A DNA stretch of 35,562 nucleotides, taken from NCBI GenBank assembly GCA_022775765.1, contig JALFKC010000007.1, positions 1-35,562 on the forward strand, given 5' to 3'. A model generated the notes under the pieces. That model was not told the DNA's origin. It was given only the letters and a program-made list of their open reading frames with translations, and did no database searches. The position numbers were made by a program, and so were the translations under genes. Shown here piece after piece: positions 9,092 through 15,791 of the stretch; within the stretch, counting starts at the first letter, position 1; each line of letters begins with the position of its first letter. This stretch comes from Campylobacter sp. (GTDB lineage: Bacteria; Campylobacterota; Campylobacteria; Campylobacterales; Campylobacteraceae).

Positions 9092-9097
9092 ATTATA
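9092..9097 (-). promoter_or_regulatory. Probable -10 box for the ArsR-type gene
   Basis: TATAAT on the minus strand, 18 bases before the ATG at 9074 and just before the AAAAAGGAG ribosome site. This would give a very short leader. Confidence 0.4.
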
Positions 9098-9119
9098 GTA
9101 AATTTCAAACAATTAAACA

Positions 9120-9147
9120 CATAAACATATAAGGATATATTTATTTG
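9120..9147. promoter_or_regulatory. Candidate ArsR operator, imperfect 12-4-12 palindrome
   Basis: CATAAACATATA and TATATTTATTTG are separated by AGGA, with nine of twelve positions symmetric. It lies just upstream of the regulator's -10 box, where an autorepressor of this family commonly binds. A/T richness makes chance symmetry possible. Confidence 0.3.
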
Positions 9148-9297
9148 AATTATAATTTATAAATTTTTAAATTGTCAAGAGTTTTGGTATAGTTTTGATA
9201 AATTTATATATAAATTTGCCTAATTAAAAAATTAATTTAAATTTACTAAATTTATTTAAAAAGTCTAAAATGAGAGCGATTATTAAAAAACTCGCTG

Positions 9298-9303
9298 TAT
9301 AAT
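9298..9303 (+). promoter_or_regulatory. Probable extended -10 box for fumC
   Basis: A perfect TATAAT preceded by TG, 27 bases before the fumC ATG, with AAAGGAA as the ribosome site. The roughly 200 bases upstream are very A/T-rich, as is typical of Campylobacter promoters. Confidence 0.55.
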
Positions 9304-9329
9304 CCTGCAAATTAATCTAAAGGAATGTT

Positions 9330-10724
9330 ATGGAAAATTTTCGTATAGAAAAAGACACAATGGGTGAGGTTAAAGTCCCGCAAAATGCTTATTGGGGGGC
9401 TCAAACCGAGAGAAGTTTTGAAAACTTTAAAATAGGAAAATCCACAATGCCAAAAAGTATCATCAAAGCTTTTGCCGCACTAAAAAGGTCGGTTGCTATC
9501 TCAAATTTAAAACTAAATAGACTTGATGAGAAAAAAGCAAACGTCATCATCAAAGCAAGTGACGAGATAATGGAGGGTAAATTTGATAGCGAATTTCCAC
9601 TAGTTATCTATCAAACCGGCTCTGGAACGCAGACAAATATGAACCTTAACGAAGTCATCGCAAACCGTGCAACTGAGCTTTTAGGCGGGGATTTTAGAAA
9701 AGAAAAGCTAGTTCATCCAAATGATGATGTCAATAAATCTCAAAGCTCAAACGACACTTTTCCAAGTGCAATGTATATCGCGTTTGTTTTAGAGATCAAA
9801 AATTCATTGCTGCCAAGCTTAGATAGGCTAAAAAATAGCTTTTTAGCCAAAGAAAATGAGTTTAAAGATATCGTCAAAATCGGTAGAACCCACCTTCAAG
9901 ACGCTACGCCTCTAACTTTGGGGCAGGAGTTTAGTGGATATCGCTCAATGTTAGAGCACTCTTACAGACATATTGAGAGCTCGCTTGAGTTTTTGTGCGA
10001 GCTTGCGATTGGCGGGACTGCTGTTGGCACAGGGATCAACGCCCACCCCAAAACCGGCGAAATGGTATGCGATGAGTTAAGTAAGCTTTTGGGTGTTAAA
10101 TTTGTAAGTGCAGATAATAAATTTCACTCACTTACTAGCAAGGATGCTGCGGTGTTTGCAAGTGGGGCTACTAAGGCTTTAGCGATGAATTTATACAAAA
10201 TCGCAAATGATATCAGATGGTTAGCAAGCGGACCAAGATCTGGACTAGGTGAGATCAATATCCCTGCAAATGAGCCTGGAAGCTCTATAATGCCAGGTAA
10301 AGTTAATCCAACTCAGTGCGAAGCTGTGACGATGGTGGCGGCTAGAGTTTTTGGCAATGACGCGACTATAGCTTTTGGAGCGAGTGGTGGAAACTTTGAG
10401 CTAAATGTCTATATGCCGGTGATCGCTTATAGCTTTTTGGAATCTGTAGAGTTACTAAGTGAGGCGATGGATAGCTTTAGGATTCACTGCGTTGATGGCA
10501 TCACCCCAAATTTAGAAAAAATAGAGCATAATCTTAAAAACTCACTAATGTTAGTAACCGCACTAAATCCTTATATCGGTTATGAAAAAGCGGCACTAAT
10601 TGCTAAAACTGCTCACAAAAATGGTACAAGCCTAAAAGAAGAGGCGGTAAATTTAGGGATTTTAAGTGCTGATGAGTTTGATAGATATGTCGTTCCAAAA
10701 GAGATGGTTTATCCAAAAGAGTAG
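9330..10724 (+). CDS. fumC: Class II fumarate hydratase
   Basis: Iron-independent fumarase that interconverts fumarate and malate in the TCA cycle in the cytoplasm. The 464 residues match the family length. Family signatures are present: GSGTQTNMNLNEVIANRA near residue 96, HPNDDVNKSQSSND, GRTHLQDATPLTLGQEF, and the flexible SS loop GSSIMPGKVNPTQCEA near residues 312-330, which carries the catalytic serine. The ATG at 9330 follows AAAGGAATGTT. It is transcribed alone, with a promoter in front and a hairpin directly behind. Confidence 0.98.
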   Translation: MENFRIEKDTMGEVKVPQNAYWGAQTERSFENFKIGKSTMPKSIIKAFAALKRSVAISNLKLNRLDEKKANVIIKASDEIMEGKFDSEFPLVIYQTGSGTQTNMNLNEVIANRATELLGGDFRKEKLVHPNDDVNKSQSSNDTFPSAMYIAFVLEIKNSLLPSLDRLKNSFLAKENEFKDIVKIGRTHLQDATPLTLGQEFSGYRSMLEHSYRHIESSLEFLCELAIGGTAVGTGINAHPKTGEMVCDELSKLLGVKFVSADNKFHSLTSKDAAVFASGATKALAMNLYKIANDIRWLASGPRSGLGEINIPANEPGSSIMPGKVNPTQCEAVTMVAARVFGNDATIAFGASGGNFELNVYMPVIAYSFLESVELLSEAMDSFRIHCVDGITPNLEKIEHNLKNSLMLVTALNPYIGYEKAALIAKTAHKNGTSLKEEAVNLGILSADEFDRYVVPKEMVYPKE

Positions 10725-10729
10725 AGTTT

Positions 10730-10761
10730 AATTTCTAAGCGGTTTTTACTGCTTAGAAATT
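10730..10761 (+). terminator. Hairpin after fumC
   Basis: AATTTCTAAGC and GCTTAGAAATT form a perfect 11-bp stem around a 10-base loop. It starts 6 bases after the fumC stop and is followed by CATTTTT. It is a likely rho-independent terminator, although the T tract is short. Confidence 0.65.
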
Positions 10762-10877
10762 CATTTTTGGCAATGGCTATTTTGAGTGGTTGTTGATTAT
10801 TTTGAGAGTGCAAGGCAAAGTGACAAAAAACGCACAAATAACAGGCAAAAGCATTGAGACGCTTATTTGTAGCATTG

Positions 10878-11216
10878 TTATCCCAATTTAAACATAACAA
10901 GAAAAAAAATGGCAGTAACTAGTAAAAACATAAAACTTTTATCGCAATAGCCTTTTTGAACTATTCCCACATGAGTCATATCTACAAAAAATCCTATAAA
11001 CACAAAAATACTCATATAAAACGCCGTGGCTTGTGAGATAGCACTTTCTACGCTAAACATCTAAATATTTATAAAAATTTCACTCATAAAATCTACAAAA
11101 GATTTGCAAATTTGAAATCTATCAGTTAAAATTATAAATATAGAAAAACAGAGTATAAAAAGAAATTTGATAAATTTGGCAGTTATGATACCAATTAGTG
11201 TATATTTCAAATTCAT
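10878..11216 (-). pseudogene. Small membrane protein split by an in-frame TAG
   Basis: Two hydrophobic reading segments lie in the same frame and are separated only by a TAG codon at 11063-11061. The first starts with ATG at 11216 (MNLKYTLIGIITAKF, then a long hydrophobic stretch) and gives 51 residues. The second resumes immediately with ATG at 11060 (MFSVESAISQATAFYMSIF) for 60 residues and ends in another membrane segment. Together they look like one protein of about 112 residues with two or three membrane helices, disabled by a single nonsense change. Alternatively they are two translationally coupled small proteins, but neither start has a good ribosome site. The family is not recognised. 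A 32-codon hydrophobic frame (10875-10777) follows 2 bases later, without other support. Confidence 0.55.
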
Positions 11217-11433
11217 AATTTATTGTCTCATTATGATGAAATTTAGTTTTATATTTTACTATAAATTGACTTTAATTTGCCACTAATTTTAAGTAGTTTA
11301 TTTGTAACTCTTTATCATTCATTAAATTTGCAAATTTAATCATTGTATCCAAAAGTTTTTTGATATTATTACTAATGCTGTTTAAGTGTTTCAAAGAGTT
11401 AAGCAGATACCATTTTTGTTCTGCATAAATATG

Positions 11434-11908
11434 CTAATACCTATTTGAGTGAAAAAACTCTAACTCTTCCTTGGTGGCGTGAGCGTTTTTTAAAGAGAAA
11501 TTTTGACTATTTAAATAGTGTGACTCTAAGATATTATAAGCCATATCGATCACAACATTATCAGTAACATTAGCTCCGTTTTCAAGACAGATAGTGTAAA
11601 GTTTTTGATGATTTAATTTGTGAGCGATAGTTAAAACTGTGACTTGATCATCATTGTAGTTTAAATTTACATCTATTTTATCACTATTTTTGTTAAAAAA
11701 ACTCTATCAAATACTTTTCATCAGCTAGGTTTATAAACCACTGAAAAGCAGTTAGTTGGCTATTTTGAGCTTCATAGTTTAGATCAGCTCCATTATCCAC
11801 TAGATACTCAAAAAACGCATTTTTTGAAGCTTGGTATTTTTCGTTATCAACTATTAAAATTTGAACTAGAAAACTAAATACTATACAAATAATAAATAAA
11901 AACTTTAT
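11434..11908 (-). pseudogene. Ankyrin-type protein remnant, start codon lost and frameshift
   Basis: A remnant of about 158 codons. A good AAAAGGA site precedes, at normal spacing, ATA AAG rather than ATG AAG at 11908, so the start appears mutated. A signal-like hydrophobic segment follows (FLFIICIVFSFLVQILIV), then ankyrin-like text (FEYLVDNGADLNYEAQNS). A run of seven T (plus strand A at 11695-11701) shifts the frame to a TAA. Removing one T restores reading through VNLNYNDDQVTVLTIAHKL and LYTICLENGANV to the TAG at 11436-11434. The intact ankyrin gene at 18557 has the same plan (signal peptide, then LLQNGADINY-like repeats), so the two may be distant paralogues. Function is unknown. Confidence 0.75.
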
Positions 11909-12005
11909 AAATATCCTTTTAAATTAGCTCAAATTTATACGATAGTTTTAATAATTATAACTTTATAAATTTAACCTGAATTTATTAAAATCTACTGTAA
12001 ATTTA

Positions 12006-12024
12006 GAGCTAAACCGCTTAGCTC
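12006..12024 (-). terminator. Hairpin at the end of the thiamine operon
   Basis: GAGCTAA and TTAGCTC form a perfect 7-bp stem with a 5-base loop, overlapping the thiE stop codon. On the minus strand the next bases are TAAATTTAC, so the U tract is weak. It is probably the operon terminator. Confidence 0.5.
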
Positions 12025-12646
12025 AATCTTTTAAAGCTTTAAATTTACTTACAAACTCCCTATCCTTGCATATTGCTGAAATTACGCAAATAGCTTCTAC
12101 GCCAGTTTTAAGCACACTTTTGGCGTTATTTAGGTTAATTCCGCCAATTGCAAGAACCTCAAAGTCATTAAAATTTGCCTTGAGCTTGGCTAAATTTTCT
12201 ACACCTATCGGGCTTTGAGCGTCATCTTTAGAAGTTGTGGCAAATATTGGCCCAAGCCCTGCGTAGGTTGCACCGATTAATTTGGCATATGATATTTCCT
12301 CAAAATTGTGAGCTGAAATTCCTACAATTTTACCCTTAAAAAGCTTGGTTATCTCAGCTAAATTGCCATCATCTTGCCCTATATGAACGCCGTCAGCTCC
12401 TATTTTCATAGCTAAGTTTATATCGTCATTTACCAAAAACGGCACATTGTAGCTTTTGCAAAGCTCAAAGCATTCAAGAGCAAATCTCTCTTTTTCATCC
12501 CCAACCAAAGCCCCAACGCCTTTTTCTCTAAACTGAAAAACATCAATTCCGCCATCAAGTGCGTTTTTTAAAATTTCCAAAGTTTTATTAACCCCACCGC
12601 CATTAATACTTCCTGCGATAAAATAAAGCTTGTTTTTAAACTCCAT
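12023..12646 (-). CDS. thiE: Thiamine-phosphate synthase
   Basis: Joins HMP-pyrophosphate and thiazole phosphate to make thiamine monophosphate. It is a TIM barrel of 207 residues, the normal length. Recognisable segments are FQFREKG near the N-terminus (pyrophosphate site), PFLVNDDINLAMKIGADGVH, IGQDD, GISAHNFEE, AGLGPIFATTSKDDA and LAIGGINLNN. Longer starts at TTG (12652) are possible, but the ATG at 12646 is chosen because it overlaps the thiD stop as TGATG, the usual translational coupling. It is the last gene of the yebC-ppi-thiM-thiD-thiE run, where it uses the products of thiM and thiD. Confidence 0.96.
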   Translation of the reverse strand: MEFKNKLYFIAGSINGGGVNKTLEILKNALDGGIDVFQFREKGVGALVGDEKERFALECFELCKSYNVPFLVNDDINLAMKIGADGVHIGQDDGNLAEITKLFKGKIVGISAHNFEEISYAKLIGATYAGLGPIFATTSKDDAQSPIGVENLAKLKANFNDFEVLAIGGINLNNAKSVLKTGVEAICVISAICKDREFVSKFKALKD

Positions 12647-13452
12647 CACCAAATCTCTTTGTCTTTGAATTTATTGTAAGCACTATGAAGTACAGGGCCA
12701 TTTCCGTGGCCTAGATTGGGATTAAATTTTATAGCCAAATAGATAAATTTCTTAGCTTCTTTTAAAGCGTTTTCAAGGCTTAGACCTTTGGCGATAAATG
12801 CTGTAATAGCCGCTGAAAATGAGCACCCTGTGCCGTGAGTGTTTGTGGTGTCAATGCGTGGTGAGCCTAGGGTTAATTCCTTGCCATTTTCTAAAAATAG
12901 ATAATCAACCGCGTCTTTTTGATGGCTGTGGCCACCTTTGATGATTACATTTTTAGCCCCACGCTTTAGCAAAATATTTGCCGCTTTTTTGCAACTTTTC
13001 TCATCAACTATCTCAACCCCACTTAACGCAGTAGCTTCAGGGATATTTGGGGTTATTAGAGTCGATAGAGGCAAAAGGTGCTTTAAAAGAGCGTTTTTTG
13101 CACTATCTTTTAGCAAATTTGCCCCACCTTTTGCTATTATTACTGGATCAATCACAAGTGGAATTTGAGAGTTTTTTAAAATTTCACTAACGCTAAAAAT
13201 AATTGTTTCATCAAAAAGCATACCTGTTTTGATAGCTTTAACTTCAAAATCATCCAAGACAGCTTTGATTTGAGCGGTCAAAAACTCAGGTGTTGATGGC
13301 ATAATATCTAAAACTCCAAGAGTATTTTGAGCAGTTAGAGCGGTTATGGCACTTGTTCCAAAGACTCCTAAGTTTTCAAAGGTTTTGAGATCAGCTTGAA
13401 TGCCTGCTCCACCACCGCTATCGCTTCCAGCTATTGTAAGGGCGACATTCAT
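12646..13452 (-). CDS. thiD: Hydroxymethylpyrimidine (phosphate) kinase
   Basis: Phosphorylates HMP and HMP-phosphate to HMP-pyrophosphate for thiamine synthesis. It is a ribokinase-fold enzyme of 268 residues. The N-terminus LTIAGSDSGGGAGIQADLK binds substrate and the C-terminal DTTNTHGTGCSFSAAI holds the anion hole and catalytic cysteine. Other family segments are IKTGMLFD and DPVIIAKGGANLL. The start overlaps the end of thiM by ATGA and the stop overlaps the start of thiE, so the three thi genes are translationally coupled. Confidence 0.97.
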   Translation of the reverse strand: MNVALTIAGSDSGGGAGIQADLKTFENLGVFGTSAITALTAQNTLGVLDIMPSTPEFLTAQIKAVLDDFEVKAIKTGMLFDETIIFSVSEILKNSQIPLVIDPVIIAKGGANLLKDSAKNALLKHLLPLSTLITPNIPEATALSGVEIVDEKSCKKAANILLKRGAKNVIIKGGHSHQKDAVDYLFLENGKELTLGSPRIDTTNTHGTGCSFSAAITAFIAKGLSLENALKEAKKFIYLAIKFNPNLGHGNGPVLHSAYNKFKDKEIW

Positions 13453-14216
13453 TTAAGCTCTCCTAGTGAGATTTTCATCAAATTATCTATAAATTTAACC
13501 GCAAAACTTCCACTAAATTTACCCTGTTTTTTGCACTCATCTGCTGAGATTTTAGCGGCTAGTTTATACTCGCTAAGCGTGTTTTTAAGGTTTTGCATTT
13601 TATCACCACTACAAGCTAGAGTTGCGGCTACAATTTTGCTAAGCAAACATCCACTTCCAGTTACAAGTGTAACCATCTCATCGCCACCACTTATCTCATA
13701 CACTTCATTTTTGCTAGCTAGGATATCACTCTTGCCTGTAGCGATGACGATAGTATTTAGCTTTGTAGCTAAGCTTTGAGCGAGATCTTTGATATTGGCG
13801 TCATAAACTAGGCTATCCACGCCTTTTTGGTTGGATTTGATACCACAAAGTGCCAAAAGCTCTCCGGCGTTGCAACGGATTGCGTTGTAGTAGCCATTTT
13901 TAAGAAGTTCGTTTGCAAAATCAAGCCTATATTTTGTCGCTCCTACGCCAACAGGGTCAAGCACGCAAGGTATGTCTATTTCGTTGGCTTTGATTGTCGC
14001 TTTTAGCATAGCCTTTTTGCTATTTTCGTTAAGTGTGCCTATGTTTATGCTAACTGCGTTTGAGATACTAGCCATCTGCGTAACCTCTAGCTCTCCATCA
14101 GCCATCACAGGGCTTGCTCCTATTGCCAAAAGGCCGTTTGCACTAAAGTTCGCCACTACGATATTGGTTATGCAGTGAATTAGTGGGGCTTGACGCCTTA
14201 TTTTGACTAGACTCAT
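13449..14216 (-). CDS. thiM: Hydroxyethylthiazole kinase
   Basis: Salvage kinase that phosphorylates the thiazole alcohol, supplying thiE. It has 255 residues, slightly shorter than the 262 of E. coli. Conserved parts: [25 protein letters not shown] at the N-terminus, [20 protein letters not shown] and VTGSGCLLS, the ATP and anion-hole loop. The start overlaps the upstream isomerase gene by ATGA and the end overlaps thiD by ATGA. thiM together with thiD and thiE indicates a salvage route from HMP and thiazole. No de novo thiazole genes lie in this window. Confidence 0.96.
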   Translation of the reverse strand: MSLVKIRRQAPLIHCITNIVVANFSANGLLAIGASPVMADGELEVTQMASISNAVSINIGTLNENSKKAMLKATIKANEIDIPCVLDPVGVGATKYRLDFANELLKNGYYNAIRCNAGELLALCGIKSNQKGVDSLVYDANIKDLAQSLATKLNTIVIATGKSDILASKNEVYEISGGDEMVTLVTGSGCLLSKIVAATLACSGDKMQNLKNTLSEYKLAAKISADECKKQGKFSGSFAVKFIDNLMKISLGELK

Positions 14217-14701
14217 AACGCTTCTTGAATGACGATATCTTCTATCTCATCGCCAACTCTAATGCTATCAAGCACCTTTAAGCTCTCATCATCTATAGCC
14301 TTGCCAAATACTGTATGCACGCCATCAAGGTGGGGTTGCGCACTATGACAGACAAAAAACTGACTTCCGCCGGTGTCTCGCCCTGCGTGAGCCATCGAAA
14401 GGCTTCCTCTTTCGTGTCTGTGAGTTTGGTTATCGCATTCGCACTTTATAGACCAGCCAGGTCCGCCGGTGCCAGTCCCAAAGGGACAACCGCCTTGAAT
14501 GACAAAATTTGGTATAACTCTGTGGAAATTTAACCCCCTATAAAAGCCACTATTTGACAAAGTGGCAAAGTTCATCACAGTTTGTGGGGTCTCATCAGGG
14601 TAGAGTTCGCAAGTTATATCGCCTTTTGAGGTTTTGATAATGGCAAACTTATACTTTGCAAGTTCGTTCTGGTCTATTTTATATATTTTTAAATTTCTCA
14701 A
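14213..14701 (-). CDS. Cyclophilin-type peptidyl-prolyl cis-trans isomerase
   Basis: Catalyses proline isomerisation during protein folding. With no signal peptide it should be cytoplasmic (PpiB-like). The cyclophilin core can be followed through [15 protein letters not shown] (catalytic Arg in FHR), [29 protein letters not shown] and [13 protein letters not shown]. 162 residues. The start is TTG at 14701 with AAAGGAT upstream; no ATG exists in frame before the conserved IIKTSKGDI strand. It lies 15 bases after yebC and overlaps thiM by 4 bases, so it belongs to the same operon although its function is unrelated to thiamine. Confidence 0.93.
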   Translation of the reverse strand: MRNLKIYKIDQNELAKYKFAIIKTSKGDITCELYPDETPQTVMNFATLSNSGFYRGLNFHRVIPNFVIQGGCPFGTGTGGPGWSIKCECDNQTHRHERGSLSMAHAGRDTGGSQFFVCHSAQPHLDGVHTVFGKAIDDESLKVLDSIRVGDEIEDIVIQEAL

Positions 14702-14716
14702 ATTTTATCCTTTTTA

Positions 14717-15454
14717 TCACTCTATATTTGTAAAAATCGCTTGGACATCGTCATCATCTTCTAATCTATCGATGAGTTTTTCTATATCTTCAAGCTCTTC
14801 ATCGCTAAAGCTTTGTTTATTGTGTGGGATAAACTTTAGCCCACCATTTAAAAGCTCTAAATTTAGCGTGTCTATGCCTTGGCTAAGCTTGCCAAAATCC
14901 TCATAGTCTCCGTGAATAATAAGAGTAGCTTCTGCATCTTCTTCATCTTCATCAGGTTCATTTAAAAACGCACCCGTTAGCCCATAATCAATCAGCTCAA
15001 GCTCTATCTCATCGATATCTGCACCATTTGGGATTTTAACTTCAAAGACGGATTTTCTATCAAACATAAAGCTAAGACTTCCAGTTGGTAAAAACTCACC
15101 CCCACATTTGCTAAATGCCGCCTTGACATTGGCAACTGTTCTAGTTGAATTATCTGTAGCACACTCAACGATAAAAAGTGCTCCGTGCGGACCTTTGCCG
15201 TCATAATGGATAGTTTTGATATCTTTTTGATCTTTGCCGCTTGCTCTTTTGATCGCTGCGTCAATATTGTCTTTTGGCATATTTTGTGCTTTGGCTGCGG
15301 CTATTGCTGAGCGAAGTTTTGGATTCATATCAGGGTCTTCGCCACCTTCTTTTGCTGCGACTGTGATTGATTTGGCAAGTTTAGGAAAAATTCTACTCAT
15401 CTTTCCCCATCTTGCCTCTTTTGCAGCTCGTCTATACTCAAATGCTCTTCCCAT
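14717..15454 (-). CDS. yebC: YebC/PmpR family regulator or translation factor
   Basis: Widely conserved cytoplasmic protein, first described as a DNA-binding regulator (PmpR) and more recently linked to relief of ribosome stalling at proline stretches. 245 residues. The N-terminal three-helix domain has the classic [19 protein letters not shown] and [17 protein letters not shown]. The middle has [16 protein letters not shown] and [18 protein letters not shown]. The C-terminal domain ends in an acidic stretch. AAGGAAT precedes the ATG. It is the first gene of the operon that continues into ppi and thiMDE. Confidence 0.96.
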   Translation of the reverse strand: MGRAFEYRRAAKEARWGKMSRIFPKLAKSITVAAKEGGEDPDMNPKLRSAIAAAKAQNMPKDNIDAAIKRASGKDQKDIKTIHYDGKGPHGALFIVECATDNSTRTVANVKAAFSKCGGEFLPTGSLSFMFDRKSVFEVKIPNGADIDEIELELIDYGLTGAFLNEPDEDEEDAEATLIIHGDYEDFGKLSQGIDTLNLELLNGGLKFIPHNKQSFSDEELEDIEKLIDRLEDDDDVQAIFTNIE

Positions 15455-15487
15455 TTAATTCCTTTTTTATGATTTGAAATTCGCAAA

Positions 15488-15493
15488 ATTATA
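15488..15493 (-). promoter_or_regulatory. Probable extended -10 box for the yebC-thiE operon
   Basis: TATAAT on the minus strand preceded by GTGC (a TGn-type extension), 33 bases before the yebC ATG. No other good promoter is seen inside the operon, so it may drive all five genes. No THI-box-like element was found in the leader. Confidence 0.5.
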
Positions 15494-15557
15494 GCACAAA
15501 AGCTTGAATTTATAAATGAAATCTAAAAATGTTAAGCCGAAATTTACTAAATAATAC

Positions 15558-15563
15558 TACAAT
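15558..15563 (+). promoter_or_regulatory. Possible -10 box for the copper genes
   Basis: TACAAT lies 27 bases before the GTG start of the copper chaperone and about 22 bases before its AAAGGAG site. I could not see a clear CueR-type dyad upstream. Confidence 0.3.
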
Positions 15564-15590
15564 TGTCCTATTTCATTTAAAGGAGATACC

Positions 15591-15791
15591 GTGAAAACTT
15601 TCAAAGTTCAAAATGTAAAGTGCGAAAACTGTGCTAACACTATCAAAAACTATTTTAAAGATGAGTTTGGCGAAGTTAAAGTTGATGTCAAAAACGCTAC
15701 TGTTAGCCTTGAAATAGGCGATGATAGGGTCGAAGAGTTTAAAAGTGATATGGATGATATTGGATTTGGTGTGCTTGAAGAGGTAAAATAA
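15591..15791 (+). CDS. copZ: CopZ-like copper chaperone (HMA domain)
   Basis: A single heavy-metal-associated domain of 66 residues that should carry Cu(I) in the cytoplasm and hand it to CopA. The metal-binding loop is VKCENCANT (CxxC at C11 and C14), and the last strand is DDIGFGVLEEVK. The start is GTG, supported by a strong AAAGGAG 5-6 bases upstream. Its stop overlaps the copA start by one base (TAATG), so the two are translationally coupled. Some Campylobacterota call this gene copP. Specificity for copper rests on the neighbour. Confidence 0.93.
   Translation: MKTFKVQNVKCENCANTIKNYFKDEFGEVKVDVKNATVSLEIGDDRVEEFKSDMDDIGFGVLEEVK

Noticed and set aside
9390-9402. Run of six G in fumC as a possible phase-variable tract
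   Set aside because: It is too short for the poly-G switches known in Campylobacter (usually eight or more), and fumC is a core gene in frame. No longer G or C tract was found in the window.
10709-10900. Minus-strand frame of 63 codons covering the fumC end
   Set aside because: It runs through the fumC terminator hairpin into fumC and has no start signal.
15455-15590. TPP riboswitch before the thiamine operon
   Set aside because: The leader of yebC is only about 30 bases after the likely -10 box and has no THI-box-like sequence.
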